Source: Siphonodentalium dalli
Taxonomy: Eukaryota > Mollusca > Scaphopoda > Gadilida > Siphonodentaliidae
Reading direction: 5' to 3'
Length of the DNA: 64,000 nucleotides
NCBI GenBank assembly: GCA_032622095.1
Contig: CP136069.1
Location: 2,951,462 to 3,015,461 of the forward strand
A program made the position numbers and the translations under genes. The notes beneath the pieces are model-generated. The model saw only the letters and a program-made list of their open reading frames with translations, searched no databases and was not told where the DNA came from. Shown here piece by piece: positions 56,501 to 60,479 of the stretch (position 1 is the first letter of the stretch; each line of letters begins with the position of its first letter).

Positions 56501-58699
56501 GAATAAAATAGAACTTGGCCTGCGACTTCTCAAAGTTAAAATGCAGAAAACATGAAAACGGAGCTTTCTAAGTAAAACAAAAGGGGCATAACTCCGTCAA
56601 AAATCATCAGACCATGACCAAATTAGAATTTGGCCTGCGTCTTCTCTAATGTGAACCACATACCAAATATCAAGAAATTCTGTTGAATATTGCTCAAGTT
56701 ATCATGTGGACAAGGATGGATGGATGGACAGACGGACATGCTGATTATAAAAGTCCTCCAAAATTTCATGTTAAGATAGAATGTTAATACTTACAATCCA
56801 CGTTCTCGACAGCCTAAATATTGCAGCACTTTGTAAGGCGGAGATGACGGCCATCACAGCATGGAGATTATTCAGATCTAAGAGTTTCTGAAATGGAGAA
56901 GTCAAAGTTCATATACAGTAAAGCCCTAAATAATTGACTCCTTAACACCACAGTAAAATTATGGGTAATTTTTCAGGATTTAGTCGGAAATATGGCTTGT
57001 TACCAATCATGAATGATAACAAGCCATATTTCCGACTAAATCCTGAAAAGTTACCCATAATTCTGCTGTGGTTAAAGAGTCAATTATATAGGGCATTACT
57101 GTACATTACAAGTTAACATATGATAAATAAAATCTAACTTATTCAGGAGATAAAATGTTACATGGAGAGAAAAATATTCTTATATTTAATGTGAGAATAT
57201 TACCGTAATGCCCAAAGTAATTGACCAATTGACCAATTAACCACAGCAGAATTATGGGTAATTTTTCAGGATTTAGTCGAAAATATGGCTTGTTGCCATT
57301 CATTGGAAAGCTCTCGCCGAGAGCTTTCCGATGAATGGCAACAAGACATATTTCCGACTAAATCCTGAAAAATTACCCATAATTCTGCTGTGGTTAAGTG
57401 GTCAATAATTACTTTGGGCATTACGGTATATTAGAACAATTATGATCTGAACCACACTATTATGATTAGACATGAATGTTTAACCCTTTCAGTGCCAAGT
57501 CCGATTTTTGTATCAAACATATTTCCTTGATCATTTTTCAAATTTATTGATTATAATAATGTGATTGTGATACATTATTGGAAAGAGCTCTTAGAGCTCT
57601 TAATGTATCACATTATTATAATCAATAAATTTGAAAAATGATCAAGGAAATATGGGTTGATACAAAAATCGGACTTGGCACTGAAAGGGTTAAATACATG
57701 TCTGGCTGAATGTGAAGAACACATTGTATCACCCCCTCCCTAACACATCCTCCACACTCTCTTACCCTGCATGCCCCTCAAAGTCACCCCCTCCCTAACA
57801 CATCCTCCACACTCTCTTACCCTGCATGCCCCTCAAAAGTTGCCTTAAATCTTCATGCACCCCGATTGTTGCCAATTTCTCTTGAACACTGATATAGAGT
57901 TATATACCCTGGCTGAATTTCTATCACTGATATAGAGTTACAAACCCTTGCCAATTTCTCTCGAACACTGGTATAGAGTTACTTACCCTGGCTGAATCTC
58001 TCTCTAACACTGATACAGAGTTATATACCCTGGCTGAATTTCTATCACTGATATAGAGTCACAAACCCTTGCTCAATCAACACTGATATAGAGTTTTCAC
58101 AATGACTTAATCTTTCTAATACTGATATAGAGTTATGTACCTGTACTGAATCTCTCCCTAACACTGATATAGAGTTACATACCCTGGCTATTTTAATAAA
58201 GTGAGCGAGCACTTCACTGATATGGAGTTACATACCCTGGCTATTTTAATAAAGTGAGCGAGGACTTCACTGATATAGAGTTACATACCCTGGCTATTTT
58301 AATAAAGTGAGCGAGGACTTCACTGATATAGAGTTACATACCCTGGCTATTTTAAAAAAGTGAGCGAGCACTTCACTGATATGGAGTTACATACCCTGGC
58401 TATTTTAATAAAGTGAGCGAGGACTTCACTGATATAGAGTTACATACCCTGGCTATTTTAAAAAAGTGAGCGAGCACTTCACTGATATAGAGTTACATAC
58501 CCTGGCTATTTTAATAAAGTGAGCGAGCACTTCACTGATATAGAGTTACATACCCTGGCTATTTTAATAAAGTGAGCGAGCACTTCAGCTCTGATATAGA
58601 GTTACATACCCTGGCTATTTTAATAAAGTGAGCGAGCACTTCAGCTCGATTTTTCAGCGACTGGCAGTTTAGAATCTCTCGCTGTACCCAGAAATTAAC
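29471..58699 (-). CDS. RALGPS-type Ral guanine nucleotide exchange factor, 13 exons, 5'-partial
   Basis: Exons, in transcript order: 58699-58610, 56887-56795, 51190-51067, 49034-48903, 47433-47343, 44800-44633, 43621-43473, 43017-42960, 39265-39154, 38073-37981, 33013-32908, 30134-30043 and 29500-29471. All phases agree and the sum is 445 codons plus TGA. Residues 1-175 are the RasGEF/CDC25 domain from its middle on ([58 protein letters not shown]). Residues 176-322 are a linker with [26 protein letters not shown] and a short acidic stretch. Residues 323-436 are a PH domain ([46 protein letters not shown]). The end TPANLMSF-Asp matches the conserved RALGPS C-terminus. RALGPS proteins load GTP onto Ral GTPases at membranes, with the PH domain targeting and the linker binding SH3 adaptors. 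About 100 N-terminal residues are missing and should lie beyond 64 kb. The end of exon 7 is uncertain (43473 or 43461, same phase). Confidence 0.93.
30043..30134 (-). CDS. RALGPS exon L (PH C-terminal helix)
   Basis: Acceptor TTTATTTTGTAG, codons [20 protein letters not shown] to [11 protein letters not shown], donor ACGG|GTGAGT, phase 0 out. GNVYKF...W--HL is the last strand and helix of the PH domain. Confidence 0.94.
30172..30400. repeat. Family D left half joined to a family A core
   Basis: ACAGTAATGCCCTAAATAAT with CAGCAGAATTATGGGTAACT to GCCATTCATC, then CAGATTGAAGTTCCCAGATG, CACTGGGAACCTCGATCGTG and GGGATATAGAGAAACTAAAC. Confidence 0.6.
30550..31840. repeat. Long degenerate interspersed repeat with GACGGACGGACAG tail
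   Basis: Repeated ATATGAACCCATTCA, GAGTTATGGCCCTG and AACAAATCTGAAT segments of ~150 bp, ending GACGGACGGACAGACAGACG then AATAGCTCCACCGGAGACTT and CAGGTGAGCTAAAAA. From general knowledge, tails of this type are common in bivalve genomes. No coding capacity is seen. Confidence 0.6.
31850..32530. repeat. Family A core fragment and repeats shared with the torsin intron
   Basis: 31860-31945 is family A core (GAGAAGATGAGGCCTAAGCA). From 32080 come reverse-oriented copies of the torsin-intron repeat (CATATGAAGTTTGGTGATGA, CCGAAGGATTTAGTCATACA, AAATCCAAGATGGC), in about two copies. Confidence 0.5.
32550..32815. mobile_element. Right half of an AGGTACTCAA TTAA MITE
   Basis: GATGGATAACTCTAAAATCA with its complement forms a hairpin; then TTGATATCTGATCACT, CCCCGAAGCCAAAGAAATAG and GATTGAGTACCTTTAA. 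Confidence 0.6.
32908..33013 (-). CDS. RALGPS exon K ([14 protein letters not shown])
   Basis: Acceptor TTTTTTGTTACAG, codons [20 protein letters not shown] to QLTDPAR, donor AGAG|GTGAGA, phase 0 in and phase 1 out. It matches YKSTPGKKVSIVGWMV...FQL in RALGPS. A 2 kb satellite begins about 140 bases upstream of the exon. Confidence 0.95.
33040..33153. repeat. 29-bp minisatellite beside RALGPS exon K
   Basis: Unit AATAACATCGAGTCATACGG CAAATGAAAT, four copies, ending 4 bp before the large satellite. It does not resemble the exon. Confidence 0.9.
33157..35215. repeat. 2 kb two-variant satellite (26 and 30 bp units)
   Basis: Short unit GTACAGATCATATTCCAGCTACGCCC (26 bp; key words GTACAGATCATATTCCAG, CTACGCCC) and long unit with CCACCAGCTAACGCCC (30 bp) are interspersed irregularly, about 75 units in all. 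A stray unit-like GTACTGGTGGAATATGATCT lies reversed at about 35978. The array sits in the intron between exons J and K. Confidence 0.97.
35511..35579. repeat. 69-base near-perfect hairpin, family B
   Basis: Identical in the stem to the copies at 23546, 43788, 45669, 55022 and 59945 as far as I can compare by eye. Confidence 0.9.
35660..35728. repeat. 69-base near-perfect hairpin, family B (inverted twin)
   Basis: Reverse-oriented partner of 35511-35579. Confidence 0.9.
36075..36690. repeat. Family C hairpin, then ~75-90-bp array of B-type half-hairpins
   Basis: 36078-36162 is a family C copy. From about 36225, CTCCCATAGGGAGCCTCGTA TATATAAGAGAATGCATTGG CCTATCAATATTTACCTTG is repeated about six times with small indels. 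Confidence 0.85.
36699..37424. mobile_element. Non-autonomous hAT element with perfect TSD (TTTGGCTAA-rich)
   Basis: Ends CAGTGTTCGCGCTG and CAGCGCGAACACTG. The exact 8-bp duplication GTGTATTC lies at 36691-36698 and 37425-37432. Many sub-terminal ATTTGGCTAA motifs occur at both ends. It interrupts a B-type hairpin repeat (CAGTGTATTCTCTTTTATATG). There is no transposase frame. Confidence 0.92.
37500..37895. mobile_element. Nested hairpin-MITE remnants
   Basis: Half B hairpins at about 37520-37557 and 37742-37780 flank a family C insertion (37598-37676). 37797-37893 is the right half of the TTAA/CAGTGCCA palindromic MITE seen whole at 57484-57689. Confidence 0.6.
37908..37946 (-). repeat. Extra copy of RALGPS exon J donor edge
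   Basis: AAGGCCCTGAGAGGCAACGA CCGATCTTCAGTAAGTATCA on the - strand repeats the end of exon J and its GTAAGT donor 64 bp downstream in the transcript. Confidence 0.88.
37981..38073 (-). CDS. RALGPS exon J ([12 protein letters not shown])
   Basis: Acceptor CATGTTGTAG, codons [20 protein letters not shown] to [11 protein letters not shown], donor TTCA|GTAAGT, phase 0. It matches the SSWTRYW...LLYY-AKSLRGTDR part of the family. One extra copy of its donor edge lies at 37908-37946. Confidence 0.93.
38100..38760. other. Intron with repeat fragments
   Basis: 38395-38500 is a fragment of the torsin-intron repeat (ATGATGATCAGACAAACAGT, CATTTTGGCC). 38705-38725 is a C run. No exon seen between exons I and J. 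Confidence 0.45.
38785..39230 (-). repeat. Donor-edge array of RALGPS exon I, about 5 copies
   Basis: On the - strand the unit is ACGAAAGACTTTACTCAAAG ACGGCAAAAAACCAAAAGTA AGTACCGTAACTCTACCC plus about 20 intronic bases (~87 bp). The founding copy is the exon's own 3' end. Copy 2 is near-identical with its own GTAAGT; the farther copies are more diverged. Confidence 0.92.
39154..39265 (-). CDS. RALGPS exon I (start of PH domain)
   Basis: Acceptor TTCCATTTTACAG, then [20 protein letters not shown] and [17 protein letters not shown], donor AAAA|GTAAGT in phase 0. The [14 protein letters not shown] segment is the first strand pair of the RALGPS PH domain. The 3' edge plus donor is repeated at 38785-39130. 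Confidence 0.93.
39297..39700. mobile_element. Composite family A element, complete
   Basis: Outer ends ATAGTGTGTCTGTCATTTGC and GCAAATGAGAGACACACTAT mirror each other. Two hairpins (39320-39410, 39593-39690) flank the core (CATCTTCTGGGAGGTATCTA, AATTTGCAGAAGATAAAATG, CTTCAATCAGATCCTAGGTC). Confidence 0.78.
39700..40627. repeat. ~158-bp tandem array, 6 copies, each with a family C hairpin
   Basis: Unit: CAAGGCTTGGTTCAGTAATG, TAAGACATGCATCTCAG(A/G)CATC, TTTAACCCACAGGGAGCCTC, AGATGGAAGCATGCAC, GGGGCTCTCTATGGGTTAGA. Odd and even copies share different variants (ATCTCAGACATC with AAAGTTTAATG; ATCTCAGGCATC with ACAGTATAATG), so the array also has a two-unit (~315 bp) period. Confidence 0.95.
40628..41400. 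other. Intron with older fragments of the exon H repeat and a GACGGACGG repeat
   Basis: About 40740-40870 contains GGTTAGCAGACCAGTAATGC TGTACTATATCACCAGAT, a diverged relative of the exon H donor-edge unit, and CAACCCACAGGACGCCCC as at 42787. 41150-41400 is an interspersed repeat ending GACGGAACGACAGACGGACG; its continuation appears after the hAT insertion at 42406-42480. Confidence 0.5.
41408..42405. mobile_element. Non-autonomous hAT element with perfect TSD (ACCGGTACC-rich)
   Basis: Ends CAGGCTTGTCAA and TTGACAAGCCTG, sub-terminal GTACCGG clusters, exact duplication GGCTAGAC at 41400-41407 and 42406-42413. A second, GC-rich palindrome is centred at about 41703. It is inserted in a GACGGACGG-type interspersed repeat whose two halves rejoin when it is removed. 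Confidence 0.92.
42500..42655. mobile_element. Family A hairpins, tandem pair
   Basis: A right-half hairpin (42505-42542), GAGGTGTAAGCAGAATGAGG, then a full hairpin to 42645 followed by AAATGACAGACA. Confidence 0.7.
42725..42985 (-). repeat. Donor-edge array of RALGPS exon H, about 4 copies
   Basis: On the - strand CAGCCTTACTGGCCAGCTAA CAG|GTAACCCCCATGGAG recurs at 42959, 42901, 42847 and, without the intron part, 42740. The units are about 54-58 bp. The extra copies read AATGGCCAGC instead of CTGGCCAGC. Confidence 0.9.
42960..43017 (-). CDS. RALGPS exon H ([18 protein letters not shown])
   Basis: A short 58-base exon: acceptor TCTATTTCCAG, codons [18 protein letters not shown], donor AACAG|GTAACC. 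It enters in phase 1 and leaves in phase 2, exactly what the neighbouring exons need, and resembles the acidic SSDGSELSEE...WPA stretch of RALGPS2. Its 3' edge is repeated in the array at 42725-42985. Confidence 0.8.
43100..43405. mobile_element. Fragment of AGGTACTCAA TTAA MITE
   Basis: AAAACCACTTGTTTTAGAGT TATC, GGATATCTGATCAC and CACCCAAAGCCAAAGGAATA match the arm and centre of the elements at 22282 and 32550. Confidence 0.5.
43473..43621 (-). CDS. RALGPS exon G ([10 protein letters not shown])
   Basis: Acceptor TTCTTTGTAG, then [20 protein letters not shown] and [15 protein letters not shown] to [16 protein letters not shown] is a RALGPS signature. The donor is either TGTG|GTAAAA (end 43473) or AATG|GTAAAT (end 43461); both give phase 1. 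TACCCTGTACATATGGAG occurs twice (about 43435 and 43547), the second copy inside the exon. Confidence 0.88.
43649..44010. mobile_element. TTAA MITE, CCCTTTACCCAAC family, right end lost
   Basis: TTAA 43645-43648, CCCTTTACCCAACAAACCGG, and two hairpins (43788-43856, 43935-44003). It breaks off after GGCACAGGGAC without the right TIR. Confidence 0.82.
44010..44600. other. Intron of RALGPS, no feature recognised
   Basis: AT-rich, non-repetitive by eye, without a supported exon. Confidence 0.45.
44633..44800 (-). CDS. RALGPS exon F ([18 protein letters not shown] linker)
   Basis: Acceptor TATAACTCCAG, then [20 protein letters not shown] and [18 protein letters not shown], donor CCAA|GTATGT in phase 2. 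It matches the LSLKIEP...SSRED...TPP...HRKSHSLG region of RALGPS. Four further copies of its acceptor edge lie upstream (44820-45075). Confidence 0.92.
44770..45075 (-). repeat. Acceptor-edge array of RALGPS exon F, 5 copies
   Basis: On the - strand TATTTAACTCCAG|GTTGTCATTGAAGATAGACC (split here at the junction) is repeated at a ~52-68-bp spacing. The innermost copy is the real acceptor. The second copy still contains GGATCTGTAGGTGTCG from the exon body; copies 3-5 keep only ~20 exonic bases. Confidence 0.92.
45213..46372. mobile_element. Non-autonomous hAT element with perfect TSD, carrying a nested MITE
   Basis: Ends CAGGGACC and GGTCCCTG, with CACTTCGCCCT-like sub-terminal repeats at both ends. 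Exact duplication TTCTATAC at 45205-45212 and 46373-46380. A 63-bp direct duplication (CAGCCGAGAGGGCGACGTGG) sits inside the left end. A TTAA MITE is nested at 45622-45907. Confidence 0.92.
45622..45907. mobile_element. TTAA MITE, CCCTTTSAGTGCCAGG family
   Basis: TTAA at 45618-45621 and 45908-45911; ends CCCTTTGAGTGCCAGG and CCTGGCACTGAAAGGG; one 69-base B hairpin at 45669-45737. Confidence 0.88.
46487..46541. repeat. Short tandem repeat
   Basis: CGTTTTCTAATGACGGA or ACAGA, three copies of about 20 bp. Confidence 0.8.
46703..46787. mobile_element. Family C hairpin
   Basis: TAACCCATAGAGAGCCCCAT ... GAGGATCCCTGTGGGTTAA. Confidence 0.7.
46850..47240. mobile_element. Composite family A element, complete
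   Basis: ATAGCGTGTCTGTCATTTGC at the left, GCAAATGTCAGACACGCTAT at the right; hairpins at 46867-46950 and 47129-47222; same core as 39297-39700. Confidence 0.78.
47343..47433 (-). CDS. RALGPS exon E ([14 protein letters not shown])
   Basis: Acceptor CTTTTCCAG, then [20 protein letters not shown] and QKFVEDDNY, donor TACAG|GTAAGC (phase 2). [20 protein letters not shown] is nearly invariant in RALGPS1/2 and closes the RasGEF domain. Confidence 0.95.
47528..47702. mobile_element. Family D MITE
   Basis: TTAATGCTCTAAATAATCGA ... GGTTAAGGGGTCGATTACTG with AGCTTTCCGATGAATGGCAA inside. Confidence 0.65.
47703..48554. other. Intron of RALGPS, no feature recognised
   Basis: No exon, array or hairpin supported. 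Confidence 0.45.
48560..48826. mobile_element. Family D MITE with duplicated left end
   Basis: TACAGTAATGCTCTAAATAA occurs twice (48560, 48620), each after ATCTGAATGACCAACA. The palindromic body ends GGGCATTACTG at 48825. Confidence 0.7.
48903..49034 (-). CDS. RALGPS exon D ([10 protein letters not shown] ... [11 protein letters not shown])
   Basis: Acceptor CTTTATTTACAG at 49035-49036; the exon starts inside the Gly codon completed from exon C, reads [20 protein letters not shown] and [18 protein letters not shown], and ends ACG|GTACGT in phase 1. Its 5' edge has degenerate copies upstream (49042-49605). Confidence 0.93.
49042..49605 (-). repeat. Acceptor-edge array of RALGPS exon D, about 7 copies
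   Basis: On the - strand each ~75-90-bp unit reads GAGTTACAG|GTTTATATTTATATTG then ACGTCGTGCGCCCACATTTC and GGGGGAATGGAG. It matches the real acceptor and first ~65 bases of exon D, except for an internal deletion of about 13 bases and a few changes. Confidence 0.87.
49606..49990. other. Intron of RALGPS, no feature recognised
   Basis: A small inverted pair (TTTGAGCCTCGGTAAACCTC GGCTCAAA) is at about 49905-49940. Nothing else supported. Confidence 0.4.
49995..51120 (-). repeat. Donor-edge array of RALGPS exon C, 12 copies
   Basis: On the - strand each unit has GCTCCGAGATTACATGGAG, (AAAGTCAAGCTGCC)TTGTATC and CTAG|GTAATAATTTAACCTTT. Six proximal units are 102 bp and near-identical to the exon edge. 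Six distal units are 90 bp, lack AAAGTCAAGCT and form a homogenised block. All keep a GTAATA donor. Confidence 0.95.
51067..51190 (-). CDS. RALGPS exon C ([11 protein letters not shown] ... PCIPYLG)
   Basis: Acceptor TATTTGACAG, then [20 protein letters not shown] and [19 protein letters not shown], donor CTAG|GTAATA (phase 1). The PCIPYLG motif is the RasGEF substrate-contact region. The last ~58 exonic bases plus donor are the founding unit of the array at 49995-51066. Confidence 0.93.
51200..51640. other. Intron of RALGPS, no feature recognised
   Basis: C run at 51402-51415; otherwise AT-rich unique sequence. Confidence 0.4.
51640..53635. repeat. 2 kb AT-rich satellite, over 40 copies
   Basis: Unit GGTATATAATATGGCATATA TTTTATATAATGTAATCTGG GGGTTCGAT (~49 bp) with short forms lacking ATAATAT or CGAT. 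It lies in the intron between exons B and C and gives spurious ORFs when the unit length is a multiple of 3. Confidence 0.97.
53800..54035. mobile_element. Family C hairpin next to family B hairpin
   Basis: 53803-53886 (CACCCATACAGAGCACCAGA ... GGGACTCCCTGCAGGGTAAT) and 53944-54014 (69-base hairpin). The order matches the right half of 55022-55380. Confidence 0.75.
54283..54557 (-). pseudogene. hAT transposase C-terminal (dimerisation) fragment
   Basis: One - strand frame reads [20 protein letters not shown], then [39 protein letters not shown] and a stop at 54283. P[11 protein letters not shown] and LDNDT--ALL--KLN are hallmarks of the hAT-family dimerisation domain. A stop lies just upstream and no DDE domain is present, so this is about 90 residues of a broken copy. 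It is in the intron between exons B and C. Confidence 0.8.
55022..55380. mobile_element. Paired B hairpins with a family C element between them
   Basis: 69-base hairpins at 55022-55090 and 55309-55377 face each other. A family C unit (CACCCATACAGAGCCCCAGA ... GGGGCTCCCTGCAGGGTAAT, 55150-55240) is inserted in the spacer. Confidence 0.82.
55390..56290. other. Intron of RALGPS, no feature recognised
   Basis: Includes an inverted pair at about 55745-55865 (ATCGAATGAGTTGCGGATGA and its complement). No exon supported. Confidence 0.45.
56300..56770. repeat. Interspersed repeat with GGATGGACAGACGGAC tail
   Basis: Repeated AGAACTTGGCCTGCGACTTC and AATATCAAGAAATTCTG-type segments ending GATGGATGGACAGACGGACA and AAGTCCTCCAAAATTTCATG; the style resembles 30550-31840. 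Confidence 0.5.
56795..56887 (-). CDS. RALGPS exon B ([16 protein letters not shown])
   Basis: Acceptor CCATTTCAG, 31 codons [20 protein letters not shown] to FRLSRTWI, donor ATT|GTAAGT. Phase 0 at both ends. This is the RasGEF core helix region, conserved as NNLHA-MAV-SGLQSAPIFRL in the family. No tandem repeat touches this exon. Confidence 0.93.
56919..57112. mobile_element. Family D MITE, intact, TA flanked
   Basis: TA|CAGTAAAGCCCTAAATAATT ... AATTATATAGGGCATTACTG|TA, with long palindromic arms. Confidence 0.82.
57203..57433. mobile_element. Family D MITE, intact palindrome
   Basis: TACCGTAATGCCCAAAGTAA ... TTACTTTGGGCATTACGGTA, arms nearly perfect through AGAGCTTTCCGATGAATGGC. Confidence 0.82.
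57484..57689. mobile_element. TTAA MITE, near-perfect 200-bp palindrome
   Basis: TTAA at 57480-57483 and 57690-57693; CCCTTTCAGTGCCAAGTCCG mirrored by CGGACTTGGCACTGAAAGGG, with the symmetry running to the centre AAGAGCTCTTAGAGCTCTT. Confidence 0.92.
57735..57842. repeat. Two-copy tandem duplication
   Basis: CACCCCCTCCCTAACACATC CTCCACACTCTCTTACCCTG CATGCCCCTCAAAG twice. Confidence 0.9.
57880..58640 (-). repeat. Donor-edge array of RALGPS exon A, 9 clear plus several older copies
   Basis: On the - strand the ~53-bp unit is AAGTGCTCGCTCACTTTATT AAAATAGCCAGG|GTATGTAA then CTCTATATCAGTG. Nine copies run from 58640 down to 58180, with the real exon end as the first. From 58150 to 57880 about eight shorter copies keep only AGCCAGGGTATRTAACTCTA TATCAGTG. 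Confidence 0.95.
58610..58699 (-). CDS. RALGPS exon A (Ras[13 protein letters not shown])
   Basis: The acceptor CTCATTCACAG is followed in phase 0 by 30 codons from [15 protein letters not shown] to AHFIKIAR, then AGG|GTATGT. This is the RasGEF segment where human RALGPS has VSFWVVREIL and the HYIKTAK region. The exon's 3' edge is the last copy of the donor array at 57880-58640. Confidence 0.92.
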
Positions 58700-58759
58700 C
58701 TGTGAATGAGAAACAATAAATGTCAATAAACGAACAACAAAACAAATAAAATTATGACT

Positions 58760-58925
58760 GGAAACAGCCCTGCTTCATATTAGCGACAAACATGTTGTTG
58801 GGCCGGAGACAGCCCTGCATGATATAAGTAACAGCCCTGCATGATATTAGCGACCAGCATGTTGTACGGCCGAGTAACAGCCCTGCATCATATTAGTAAC
58901 CAGCATGTTGTCCGGGCTGAAGACA
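58760..58925. repeat. Short tandem repeat upstream of RALGPS exon A
   Basis: CAGCCCTGCATGATATTAG(C/T) with GACCAGCATGTTGT(A/C)CGG, about four copies. Confidence 0.8.
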
Positions 58926-59040
58926 CACGCACGAACGATGGATACCAACCAATAGCAATAGCTCAAACTTGACTTGGTTAAAAACTGTACTTATTTTACA
59001 GTATTCCGTGAATTATGGTTATGAATTAAATTATAGTTTA

Positions 59041-59126
59041 TTAACCCATAAGGCACCCCTCATAGTATGGAGCAGACGACACTTAATAATGCATGCTGAT
59101 ACCTGTGTGGGGCACCCTGTGGGTTA
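59041..59126. mobile_element. TTAA-flanked family C hairpin
   Basis: TTAACCCATAAGGCACCCCT ... GGGGCACCCTGTGGGTTA. Confidence 0.7.
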
Positions 59127-59204
59127 CAGTACTTATTTAATGTATTTCCTTGAAATATGGTTATGAATTAAAATATAGTTTTTTAACCCATATGCCAATT
59201 TGCT

Positions 59205-59800
59205 CAGGCTTTTTCCCTTCTGTTCAGTTTCTATATCCCTTAATTGGCAGAAGATAAAATGCATAAGTGAGGTGTCCAATGGTTGAACATCACCAACTTC
59301 AACTGGGGAACTTCAATCTGATCCTAGGTTTCCCATAGCAGTTGAGGCCTAAGCAGAATGAGGTCCCCAGAGGGTGAAGATGGTGATTCTAAACAGATCC
59401 AAAAATAAATATTTTCAGAAAACCAAAAATGAATAACTACAGACCGAAAAACAAACAACAAAACGATTGAACACGCCATTGAATGTCCTCATGGTGAACA
59501 CTGAACAAACATACCAAATTTCATTGAGATCCGAGCACTACTGTTCAGACCAAAAAGTCAACATTTCCAGATAAACAAAGATGACTAACTCTAGAATGGA
59601 AAACCCAAACAAAACAATTGAACCGTCCATTGAATGATCTCATAGTAGTGGAGATCCAAATTTCATTGAGATCTGAGCACTACTGTTCATGTTTTGGCAT
59701 GAACAGACAATGGATGGATGGACCGATGCATGCACAGACACACAGACGGACAGGTGCATACACAGTATACACCCTTTTTTTTTTATAAAAAGGGGGTATA
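59205..59800. repeat. Family A core and half hairpin, then GGATGGATGGACCGATG repeat
   Basis: 59215-59345 is family A core, with GCAGAATGAGGTCCCCAGAG at 59353. 59395-59800 repeats GAGATCCGAGCACTACTGTT and ends GGATGGATGGACCGATGCAT and AAAAAGGGGGTATAAT. Confidence 0.55.
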
Positions 59801-59805
59801 ATTAG

Positions 59806-59888
59806 ATTGATGTATAGCCTCACACAGATGGAAGCACGCACTACAAAGTGTTGTCTTCTCTAGTCTATGTGGGGCTCTTTATGGGTTA
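59806..59888. mobile_element. Family C hairpin
   Basis: AGCCTCACACAGATGGAAGC ... GGGGCTCTTTATGGGTTA. Confidence 0.65.
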
Positions 59889-59918
59889 GATTGATATGGG
59901 TGCATGTGAACTCATTAA

Positions 59919-60307
59919 CCCTTTACCCAACAGAATGCCCCTGTGCCAATGCATTCTCTTATATATGCGAGTCGACCATAGGTCGCCTCGCATATATAAG
60001 AGAATGCATTGGCTTAACACATTAAAAATTATAAAATTGTTAAAGAATGTAAGAAAAAATGGTAAAAAGTGTTAAAAAAGATTTTTTAGGCCAATGCATT
60101 CTCTTATATATGCGAGGCGACCTATGGTCGACTCGCATATATAAGAGAATGCATTGGCACAGGGCATAACTGTAACTATCACAATGTGGTCAAGGAGCCG
60201 GTTCCAATGATATCCATATTTGTATGGTTCTATTGAGACAGACCGAAGATATTTTAGACTGTTGAAGCTTTATTTGGCCGGTTTTGGCCGGTTTGTTGGG
60301 TAAAGGG
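59919..60307. mobile_element. TTAA MITE, CCCTTTACCCAAC family, intact, reverse orientation
   Basis: TTAA at 59915-59918 and 60308-60311; ends CCCTTTACCCAACAGAATGC and GGTTTGTTGGGTAAAGGG; hairpins 59945-60013 and 60090-60158. The long arm (ATGTGGTCAAGGAGCCGGTT) is on the right, opposite to 35372-35754. Confidence 0.9.
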
Positions 60308-60479
60308 TTAACGAACAAACTGATGCTTTCCTCTCAGTGTTTTGGAACAATAACCCACTTCAAAATAATCTAAAGCTAATATTTTAAAGATTAGTAACAC
60401 TCAAAATTTGAAGCGCTGTAAGCACACATGACAAAGTATTTATAAGATGTTCCTATGTTAAAACACAAGAAGAGCAGAG

